Assembly: GCA_027592155.1 (NCBI GenBank)
Contig: JAQCKY010000190.1
Span: 1 to 5,652 of the forward strand
Reading direction: 5' to 3'
DNA: 5,652 bases
DNA from: Pseudomonadota bacterium
Lineage (GTDB): Bacteria; Pseudomonadota; Alphaproteobacteria; Rhodospirillales; UBA2165
The translations under genes were made by a program, and so were the position numbers. Shown here piece after piece: positions 1 to 5,014 of this stretch. The notes beneath the pieces were generated by a model. That model had not been told where the DNA came from and made no database searches. It was given only the letters and a program-made list of their open reading frames with translations. The first letter of the stretch is position 1; every line of letters begins with the position of its first letter.

Positions 1-373
1 CGGTAACGCCGAGTACCAGCGGGCGTTCGCAGCCTTGGGCCGCGGCACCTTCGCCGGCGGCTTCGGCGGCCGCACGCATCATTGCGGCACCGCCCGCGGC
101 ATGGACGTTCAACATCAAGGGGGTCAGAGCGGTCGCCGCGCGGACGGCGCCGGCAACCGTGTTGGGGATGTCATGGAATTTGAGGTCGAGGAACAACGGC
201 ATATCTTCTTTCAGGAGTTCCCTGACACCGGCCGGGCCGCAGGCCGTGAAAAATTCCTTGCCGATTTTGATGCCGCCGACCGCGCCTTTGAGAGTTTTCG
301 CCGCCGCGACCATATCTTCCAGTCGCGTGGAATCCAGCGCGACGAAAATCCGTTTCGTCGATTGTCCGATCAT
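1..373 (-). CDS. pyrF: Orotidine 5'-phosphate decarboxylase, 3' end cut by window edge
   Basis: This gene encodes the enzyme that decarboxylates orotidine 5'-phosphate to UMP, the last step of de novo pyrimidine synthesis, in the cytoplasm. The window holds the first 124 codons, and the rest lies beyond base 1. The family usually has about 230 to 240 residues, so roughly half is visible. Residues 11-14 (VALD) give the first substrate-binding Asp, and Lys36 sits in GIKIGKEFF. Residues 62-72 (LDLKFHDIPNT) carry the catalytic Asp63-Lys65-Asp68 network, and HAAGG at 91-95 is a further conserved beta-barrel strand. The start is ATG at 373, preceded by CAGGAGA at 380-386, a good Shine-Dalgarno with 6-nt spacing. 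It is the last gene of the cluster seen here, 72 nt after the lapA-like gene. No frameshift or missing residue is seen. The identification is secure from the active-site motif. Confidence 0.96.
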   Translation of the reverse strand, partial: MIGQSTKRIFVALDSTRLEDMVAAAKTLKGAVGGIKIGKEFFTACGPAGVRELLKEDMPLFLDLKFHDIPNTVAGAVRAATALTPLMLNVHAAGGAAMMRAAAEAAGEGAAAQGCERPLVLGVT

Positions 374-445
374 GATCTGTCTCCTGAATTTTCAGGTTTA
401 TACCGTCTGTTCGGAAATTTCGCTAGGGTGTGTTTAGGGTCAATA
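374..445 (-). promoter_or_regulatory. pyrF leader with Shine-Dalgarno hairpin and weak promoter-like box
   Basis: This is the 72-nt gap between lapA and pyrF. On the transcribed strand CCTGAA (391-396) can pair with TTCAGG (383-388), leaving a 2- to 4-nt loop. The 3' arm includes the AGG of the pyrF Shine-Dalgarno at 380-386, so the stem could partly mask the ribosome binding site. Just upstream, TATAAA at 397-402 resembles a -10 box, but the hexamer 17 nt further upstream (TAGCGA, 420-425) matches TTGACA at only three positions. A transcript starting from that box would begin near 390 and lack the upstream arm of the hairpin. The hairpin is visible in the sequence. Both the promoter and any regulation are inference. 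Confidence 0.3.
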
Positions 446-781
446 TTATTGATCGGCCACTAGCGGCTTGGGAGGTGCTTGATGTTCTTCCAGGTCGGCG
501 ATCCGGTCGCGCAATGTGGTCAGGTCCTTTTCCATGCTGCTGACTTGGCGGCGCGCCGCACGGGCTCTTTTACGGACATGCCCGCTGGAAAACCAAGTAA
601 CCATCCCGCCTCCCAAAAATCCAAAGATTGCCGCGCCAATGACAGTGATGAACAAAGGAACGTCCTGGACAATCGGCAGTGGCCAAAGGTCGACGCTGAC
701 GGCGGCGCGGTTGGATACAGAGAATAACAGCGCAACGGCGCCGATAATCAGCAGCACGATCCAAGAAACAAATTTTTTCAC
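446..781 (-). CDS. lapA: LapA-like inner-membrane protein (DUF1049 / lipopolysaccharide assembly protein A domain)
   Basis: This encodes a 111-residue membrane protein. Two hydrophobic segments, about residues 4-21 and 42-65, flank a short loop containing SVSNRAAVSVDLWPLP, the pattern typical of the LapA/YciS domain. A basic cluster (HVRKRARAARR, 68-78) follows the second segment and suggests a cytoplasmic tail. Residues about 78-100 are charged and could form a short coiled coil, ending in a Pro-rich tail. In E. coli, LapA works with LapB to control LPS synthesis through FtsH-mediated turnover of LpxC. A similar role here is inferred from the domain only. The start is GTG at 781, chosen because it opens the hydrophobic segment with MKKF and has AAGGA about 10 nt upstream. 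An alternative label is DUF1049 protein of unknown function. It lies 48 nt after ihfB and 72 nt before pyrF, with no lapB in between. Confidence 0.85.
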   Translation of the reverse strand: MKKFVSWIVLLIIGAVALLFSVSNRAAVSVDLWPLPIVQDVPLFITVIGAAIFGFLGGGMVTWFSSGHVRKRARAARRQVSSMEKDLTTLRDRIADLEEHQAPPKPLVADQ

Positions 782-800
782 GGTGGTCAGTTCCTTTGTC

Positions 801-823
801 GGCGCTGCTGACCGATCAGCGCC
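801..823 (-). other. Stem-loop between ihfB and lapA
   Basis: On the transcribed strand GGCGCTG and CAGCGCC form a 7-bp GC-rich stem around a 9-nt loop. An alternative inner stem, CTGA/TCAG around a TCGG loop, is also possible. It lies 6 nt after the ihfB stop codon and just upstream of the lapA Shine-Dalgarno. No run of U follows, so it is not a typical intrinsic terminator. It may affect mRNA processing or lapA translation. That role is inference. Confidence 0.4.
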
Positions 824-829
824 CTAAGA

Positions 830-1111
830 TCATTGGGAGTTAAGCATCTCGCGGAGCTGTTTGCCGGTCTTGAAATAGGGCACTCGTTTTGCAGCAACAT
901 CAACGGCCTCACCGGTTCGTGGGTTACGACCTACCCTGGATCCTCGTTTCTTTACAGAAAACGCCCCGAAGCCCCGAAGCTCCACACGATCGCCGCGCGC
1001 CAAGGCTGCACCGATTTCATCGAAGATCGTCGTGACAATCCGTTCCACGTCCCGTTGATAGAGGTGGGGGTTTTTATCCGCAAGATAGGCAATGAGTTCT
1101 GACTTTGTCAT
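830..1111 (-). CDS. ihfB: Integration host factor subunit beta
   Basis: This encodes 93 residues, the normal length for an IHF/HU family protein. The beta subunit pairs with IHF alpha (encoded elsewhere) to bind specific sites and bend DNA sharply, which affects transcription, recombination and replication. Residues 46-66 hold the family signature, starting RGFGAFSVKKRG and ending GRNPRTG. Pro64 is the proline expected to intercalate at the DNA kink. Glu44, in RVELRGFG, matches the sequence-reading Glu of E. coli IHF beta. The C-terminal VPYFKTGKQLRE fits the beta rather than the alpha subunit. The start is ATG at 1109-1111, with GGGAGG about 10 nt upstream, and the stop is TGA at 830-832. 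The rpsA-ihfB neighbourhood is conserved widely in proteobacteria, here with sppA inserted between the two. HU is the main alternative, but the C-terminal pattern and context favour IHF beta. Confidence 0.96.
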   Translation of the reverse strand: MTKSELIAYLADKNPHLYQRDVERIVTTIFDEIGAALARGDRVELRGFGAFSVKKRGSRVGRNPRTGEAVDVAAKRVPYFKTGKQLREMLNSQ

Positions 1112-1183
1112 AGCAGTAAGTCCTCCCAGGAGTCCCTTATTCGCCCGCCGATCCCCTAATCTTTAGCTGACGTTGGCGCCTCA

Positions 1184-2095
1184 TTAATTCAGTTGAGGGT
1201 GCCAAAGGGAAATCATGCCGTCAAGTGTAAGTCGTTCAGAAAACAAAGTTTTTCCGACCGTGCTGTCAAAGAACTCGCGGACGGCGCCGCGCCGTTTTTC
1301 GATTTCAACGGGGCGCAGTGGGAGATTTTTGTCGATGCCTTTTTCTGCGGCGAGCCAGTCGCGGGCTTCGTCGTCGCCGCCCAGCGCGTCAATCAATCCG
1401 TTCTTGATCGCCTGCCTGCCGGTAAAGACACGACCATCCGCAAGGGGCCTTACCCGCGCGATGTCCATGTTCCGGCGCTCGGATACCATATTGATAAACA
1501 TGTCATACATATCCGAGACGATCGCCTGGGTTGCGGCGCGGGATGCCGGGGTGAGAGGTTCCAGAGGATTCGGCGCGGCCTTTAGAGGGGCGCTTTTTAT
1601 GGCCTCCGCGGAGATGCCGAGTTTTTCCAAGAGACCGGTAATGTTTGTTGTTTGAAGAAGGACCCCGATGGAGCCGGTGATTGTCCCCTGCCGGGCGATT
1701 ATGTGGTCGGCACCAATCGCCGCCATATAACCGGCAGAGGTCCCCAACTCGCTGATGACCGCGACAATGGGTTTCTTTTCCGCGATTTTTCGGAGATTGA
1801 GGAAAAGCTGTTCTCCCCCGACAACTGTGCCGCCGGGGCTGTTGATGCGGACCAGAACGGCTTTGACCCGGTTGTCTTCGGCAAGCTCTTTGAGGGCGGC
1901 GTTTCGAACCGGGTCGGCAACGATGACGCCGCTGATGTTTAATAGCGCGACATGATCCCGTTCCCTTAAATCGCGAAACTGGCCAATCGCGACCACGATC
2001 ACGGCGACCACAGCCACAACGGCGGTAACCCGCCAAAACACCAAGCGCCGCTTGAGCCGACGCCGATCTACGATGTGATCAATTTCAAGCGCCAT
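1184..2095 (-). CDS. sppA: Signal peptide peptidase SppA, short (36K) type, S49 family
   Basis: This encodes a 303-residue membrane-anchored serine protease expected to degrade remnant signal peptides and other membrane-associated fragments. The N-terminus is basic (RRRLKRR, 11-17), followed by one hydrophobic segment at about 20-38, which fits a signal anchor with the protease domain in the periplasm. NSPGG (85-89) is the conserved glycine-rich turn near the oxyanion hole. Ser120 in GTSAGYMAA is the predicted nucleophile, and Lys172 in SAPLKAAP the predicted general base. TGSIGV (140-145) and GRVFTGRQA (221-229) are further S49 signatures. The length matches the single-domain 36K type, not the approximately 600-residue two-domain E. 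coli enzyme. The start is ATG at 2095, with AGAGG 8 nt upstream. The gene sits 116 nt after rpsA and 72 nt before ihfB. Specific substrates cannot be told from sequence. Confidence 0.95.
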   Translation of the reverse strand: MALEIDHIVDRRRLKRRLVFWRVTAVVAVVAVIVVAIGQFRDLRERDHVALLNISGVIVADPVRNAALKELAEDNRVKAVLVRINSPGGTVVGGEQLFLNLRKIAEKKPIVAVISELGTSAGYMAAIGADHIIARQGTITGSIGVLLQTTNITGLLEKLGISAEAIKSAPLKAAPNPLEPLTPASRAATQAIVSDMYDMFINMVSERRNMDIARVRPLADGRVFTGRQAIKNGLIDALGGDDEARDWLAAEKGIDKNLPLRPVEIEKRRGAVREFFDSTVGKTLFSERLTLDGMISLWHPQLN

Positions 2096-2132
2096 AATTT
2101 AAACCTCTGAGGGCTCAAATTTGGGACTACTG

Positions 2133-2147
2133 CCCGGTTTTGCCGGG
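2133..2147 (-). other. Small GC-rich stem-loop upstream of sppA
   Basis: On the transcribed strand CCCGG (2143-2147) pairs with CCGGG (2133-2137) around the loop CAAAA. It is the second hairpin in the rpsA-sppA spacer and ends about 37 nt before the sppA start. The sequence after it (CAGTAGTCCC) has no U-run, so an intrinsic terminator is unlikely. With the larger hairpin next to it, it may mark an mRNA processing or decay boundary. This is a weak inference from structure alone. Confidence 0.35.
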
Positions 2148-2159
2148 ACTAGCGATGCC

Positions 2160-2199
2160 CGCCAGCGCCAATCCGGAGAAATCCCGAATGGCGCTGGCG
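2160..2199 (-). terminator. Strong stem-loop just after rpsA; possible partial terminator or 3'-end stabiliser
   Basis: An 11-bp perfect inverted repeat (CGCCAGCGCCA / TGGCGCTGGCG) pairs 2160-2170 with 2189-2199. Several inner pairs can lengthen the stem around an approximately 6-nt loop. It begins 12 nt after the rpsA stop codon, where a 3'-end hairpin is expected. The transcript downstream reads GGGCATCGC, with no U-tract, so it does not meet the rule for a Rho-independent terminator. It could instead protect the 3' end of the abundant rpsA mRNA, pause polymerase, or give partial termination that lowers expression of sppA and later genes. The hairpin is seen in the sequence. Its role is inferred. 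Confidence 0.45.
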
Positions 2200-2211
2200 T
2201 CTGCATCATTC

Positions 2212-4233
2212 TTACGCGTCGCCGTCCGTATCGGCTTTAGCGGCAGCCGCCTTTTTCTTGGCAGGAGCTTTGGCTTTGGCCGGCGATTTCGCCTTCGCCG
2301 CGGCAGAGGTCTTCTTCTTTGCTTTTGATGCCGCGGCCTTTTTCTTGGCCGGTTTCGCATCAGCATCAGCTTCTTCGGCTTCCGCTTCAGGGGCCTCGGC
2401 TTCGGGTTCAGCCGCCGCTTCTTTTGCGGCTTCCTCAACCGCTTCTACCGTCTCTTCGGCCTCATCACTGTCATCGTCGTCCAACTCGTCATCCAAGTCA
2501 GCATCGCTCTTCTCGCGCAACGCGGCACCCAGAATGTCACCCAAGGACGCACCGGAATTCGACGAACCATACTCCTTCATCGCCGCCTTTTCCTCTTCGA
2601 CCTCATGGGCCTTGATGGAGAGGCTGAGCTTACGGGTGTTGGCGTCTATGTTTGTGATTCTGGCATCGACCAAGTCACCCGGTGCAAAGCGGTCGGGGCG
2701 CTGCTCGGAACGGTCGCGGGACAGATCCGAACGGCGGATGTAGCCTGGAATATCGTCGCCGACCCTGACGTCGATACCCTTGTCGCTGACCGCAACGATG
2801 GTGCAAGTGACCACCATGCCCTTCTTGAGCTTGTCGAGCCCGCCTTTGACCGGATCTTCGCCAAGTTGCTTGATGCCGAGGCTGACGCGTTCCTTTTCGA
2901 CATCGATATCGAGGATTTTAACCTTGACGATGTCGCCCTTGTTGAACTTGGCAATCGCCTCTTCGCCGGGGGTAACCCAATCCAAATCGGAAAGGTGAAC
3001 CATGCCGTCCAGTTCTTCGGTGAGACCGACAAACAAGCCAAACTCGGTGATGTTCTTGATCTCGCCTTCGACTTCGGCGCCGACTTTGTTTTTCTCAACA
3101 TAGTCGGTCCAGGGGTTGGCGAAGCATTGCTTGAGACCGAGGCTGATCCGGCGCTTGGTCGGATCAACGGCGAGGACCATGACTTCGACTTCTTGGCTGG
3201 TGGAGACGATTTTGCCGGGGTGCACGTTCTTCTTGGTCCAGCTCATTTCGGAAACATGGACAAGACCCTCGACACCGGGCTCCAGTTCAACAAACGCACC
3301 GTAATCGGTGATGTTGGTAACCCGGCCGGTAAATTTGGTGTTGAGGGGGTAGGTGGTGCCGACACCATCCCACGGATCGGAGTCGAGCTGCTTCATGCCG
3401 AGCGAAATACGCTGGGTTTCCTGATTGAAGCGAATTACCTGGACATTGACCGTTTGGCCGACCTGCAGGGCTTCGGAAGGATGGTTGATGCGGCGCCAGG
3501 CAATATCGGTGACGTGCAACAGGCCATCGACGCCGCCGAGATCGACGAATGCGCCGTAATCGGTGATGTTCTTGACCACGCCTTCAAGGACTTGACCTTC
3601 CTTGAGGTTGGAAATGAGCTCCGACCGCTCTTCGGCGCGGGTCTCTTCCAGAACGGCCCGGCGGGAGACGACGATATTGCCGCGGGCGCGATCCATTTTC
3701 AGGATCTGGAACGTCTGAGGATTGCCCATCAAATGGGTAACGTCGCGAACCGGGCGGATATCGACCTGGCTGCCTGGCAAGAACGCCACGGCGCCGTTGA
3801 GATCGACGGTAAATCCGCCTTTGACGCGTCCAAAAATGACACCGTCGACGCGGGCATCGCTCTCGAAACTCTTTTCGAGCACATTCCAGGATTCTTCCCG
3901 GCGCGCTTTATCGCGGCTCAGGACAACAATGCCGTCACGGTTTTCATAGCGTTCGACAAAAACGTCGATGCTGTCGCCGGGATTTACTTCTACTTTCTCG
4001 CCGTGATCGCCAAATTCCTTCAGCGAAATGCGGCCCTCTGATTTCAGTCCGACATCGACAAGCACCATGTCTCCATCGACGGAAAGAACCTTTCCGGTGA
4101 CGACATTGCCTTGCAGGCGCGCGGAATCGCCGAAGCTTTCATCGAGTAAATCCGCAAAATTCTCGCCGGTCGCAAACGCTGCGTCTTGGGGGGCTTCTTG
4201 AGGTATCTCTTCGTTAATTTCGGTATCAGCCAT
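2212..4233 (-). CDS. rpsA: Ribosomal protein S1 with an acidic-then-basic C-terminal extension
   Basis: This encodes 30S ribosomal protein S1, which binds mRNA and helps place it on the ribosome. Six S1 (OB-fold) domains lie at roughly 39-107, 125-192, 210-282, 297-369, 384-456 and 469-541. The third to fifth share the motif NITDYGAFV or NITEFGLFV, at 222-230, 307-315 and 394-402. By family knowledge the first two domains dock on the ribosome and the others bind RNA. SLGDILGAAL at 563-572 is the usual end of alphaproteobacterial S1. Here the protein continues to residue 673, against about 560-570 for typical relatives. Residues 575-626 are mostly Asp, Glu and Ala, and 627-667 are Lys/Ala/Pro-rich with PAKKKAAA at 628-635 and 657-664. 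The frame stays open through this tail to TAA at 2212-2214. The start is ATG at 4233, with AGGA 8 nt upstream. The core identity is certain. The tail's function is unknown. Confidence 0.98.
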   Translation of the reverse strand: MADTEINEEIPQEAPQDAAFATGENFADLLDESFGDSARLQGNVVTGKVLSVDGDMVLVDVGLKSEGRISLKEFGDHGEKVEVNPGDSIDVFVERYENRDGIVVLSRDKARREESWNVLEKSFESDARVDGVIFGRVKGGFTVDLNGAVAFLPGSQVDIRPVRDVTHLMGNPQTFQILKMDRARGNIVVSRRAVLEETRAEERSELISNLKEGQVLEGVVKNITDYGAFVDLGGVDGLLHVTDIAWRRINHPSEALQVGQTVNVQVIRFNQETQRISLGMKQLDSDPWDGVGTTYPLNTKFTGRVTNITDYGAFVELEPGVEGLVHVSEMSWTKKNVHPGKIVSTSQEVEVMVLAVDPTKRRISLGLKQCFANPWTDYVEKNKVGAEVEGEIKNITEFGLFVGLTEELDGMVHLSDLDWVTPGEEAIAKFNKGDIVKVKILDIDVEKERVSLGIKQLGEDPVKGGLDKLKKGMVVTCTIVAVSDKGIDVRVGDDIPGYIRRSDLSRDRSEQRPDRFAPGDLVDARITNIDANTRKLSLSIKAHEVEEEKAAMKEYGSSNSGASLGDILGAALREKSDADLDDELDDDDSDEAEETVEAVEEAAKEAAAEPEAEAPEAEAEEADADAKPAKKKAAASKAKKKTSAAAKAKSPAKAKAPAKKKAAAAKADTDGDA
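2249..2349 (-). repeat. Direct repeat within the Lys/Ala-rich tail of rpsA
   Basis: The 14-mer GCCTTTTTCTTGGC (plus-strand reading) occurs at 2249-2262 and again at 2336-2349. Each copy encodes the Ala-Lys-Lys-Lys-Ala core of a PAKKKAAA unit. The DNA between them is built from similar Ala and Lys codons. Such low-complexity coding sequence can expand or contract by slippage, so tail length may vary between strains. Confidence 0.7.
3044..3575 (-). repeat. Near-identical DNA segments in S1 domains 3, 4 and 5 of rpsA
   Basis: A 17-mer, CCGTAATCGGTGATGTT on the plus strand, is present at 3299-3315 (domain 4) and 3554-3570 (domain 3), encoding the NITDYG motif. A 16-mer, TCGGTGATGTTCTTGA, is shared by 3044-3059 (domain 5) and 3560-3575 (domain 3). 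These reflect the internal duplication of S1 domains plus shared codon choice. They are not mobile or regulatory repeats. Confidence 0.75.
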
Positions 4234-4372
4234 TAAATCTATCCTAAATCCTTATAACGTTTATCCAGGCCAGCCGGTTGGTTCCGACGGTCTTGGGGTT
4301 TCGTGTGTGCCGTGCACATCATTGTGCAGGGCGGTTTCATCTGATTTTGCGGTACGGTTAGGCCGAACTCTT
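4234..4372 (-). promoter_or_regulatory. rpsA leader with an inverted repeat
   Basis: This 139-nt gap between cmk and rpsA is the longest spacer in the window, and therefore the likeliest place for an rpsA promoter or leader structure. It contains a perfect inverted repeat, TGCACA-ATGA-TGTGCA on the transcribed strand (4313-4328), with a 6-bp stem and a 4-nt loop. A second small stem, GAACT/AGTTC around GAAAG (4365-4379), overlaps the cmk stop codon. The rpsA Shine-Dalgarno is AGGA, about 8 nt before ATG. I found no convincing -35/-10 pair. In E. coli the rpsA leader is structured and S1 represses its own translation there. A similar control here is possible but unproven. Confidence 0.4.
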
Positions 4373-5014
4373 TCAGTTCATTCCGTTCTTGGCGTTAACG
4401 AAATCAACCGCCGCGGCAAACACCGCGTCGGCGTCTAACTCAGTGGTGTCGAGAACAAATGCGTCCCTGGCCGGCACCAACGGTGAAATGGTTCGTGACT
4501 TATCTTGGGCGTCGCGATGTTCCATATCCCGCAAAATCTCGGCAGATATAGCCTCAACACCTCGATTTCGCAACTCTTTAACACGCCGCTCGGCCCGCAC
4601 TGCGGGGTCCGCGACAAGGAAAATCTTGAAGGGTGTCTCGGGGCATACCACCGTGCCGATGTCGCGGCCGTCGAGGACGGCTCCGCCGCGCTCCCCCGGT
4701 GGATTTTCGGCGAAGGTCCTTTGAAACGACAGCAGCGCCTCGCGAACGGCGGGGATCGCGGCGACAGCGGACGCCGCCTCTCCCGTCGCCTCGTTGCGCA
4801 AATCGGGATGATCGAACAAATCGAACCCCAATTGTTTCGCGGCGGAGGTGGCGGTCTCCGGATCATGAGGGTCACCGCCGCTTTCAAGCACGGCTAGCCC
4901 GACCGCGCGATAGAGGGCACCGGTATCGAGATAAGCGAGCCCGAAATGGCGCGCCAGGTTGCGGGCGAGTGTTCCTTTTCCGGCGGCGGCCGGACCGTCA
5001 ACGGCGATAATCAC
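4373..5014 (-). CDS. cmk: Cytidylate kinase (CMP/dCMP kinase)
   Basis: This encodes a 213-residue enzyme that transfers phosphate from ATP to CMP or dCMP, giving CDP or dCDP in the cytoplasm. The Walker A loop is at 7-15 (GPAAAGKGT). YLDTGALYR at 28-36 binds the nucleoside monophosphate. LDGRDIGTVV at 114-123 contains the conserved Arg and Asp of the CMP site. RDAQDKSR at 167-174 is the lid and arginine motif. The length is close to the approximately 225 residues usual in the family. The start is GTG at 5012-5014, supported because MIIAVDGPAAAGKGT is the standard N-terminus and GGAG (5024-5027) lies 9 nt upstream, inside aroA. It follows the aroA stop directly, with no spacer and in the same frame, so the two are very probably co-transcribed and translationally coupled. 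The stop is TGA at 4373-4375. Confidence 0.97.
   Translation of the reverse strand: MIIAVDGPAAAGKGTLARNLARHFGLAYLDTGALYRAVGLAVLESGGDPHDPETATSAAKQLGFDLFDHPDLRNEATGEAASAVAAIPAVREALLSFQRTFAENPPGERGGAVLDGRDIGTVVCPETPFKIFLVADPAVRAERRVKELRNRGVEAISAEILRDMEHRDAQDKSRTISPLVPARDAFVLDTTELDADAVFAAAVDFVNAKNGMN

Noticed and set aside
415..443. TTGACC at 438-443 as a -35 box for a pyrF promoter.
   Set aside because: At 17-nt spacing the -10 position reads AAATTT, which matches TATAAT at only two places.
961..980. Short tandem repeat CCCCGAAG inside ihfB.
   Set aside because: It simply encodes the conserved Gly-Phe-Gly of the IHF/HU signature.
1386..1398. AATCAATCCGTTC resembles an IHF binding site.
   Set aside because: It lies inside the sppA coding sequence and misses the last consensus position. 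No comparable match is seen in the intergenic regions.
2127..2438. Open frame of 103 codons, very rich in Arg, Lys and Pro, overlapping the rpsA tail in another frame on the same strand.
   Set aside because: Its composition follows from reading the repetitive Ala/Lys/Glu codons out of frame. No start signal or family match is visible, and the rpsA frame explains the region.
2605..4041. Long open frame of 478 codons on the plus strand, antisense to rpsA.
   Set aside because: It lies wholly inside rpsA, whose six S1 domains are certain. Long antisense frames are common opposite GC-rich genes with strong codon bias, and the protein shows no recognisable domain and no good ribosome binding site.
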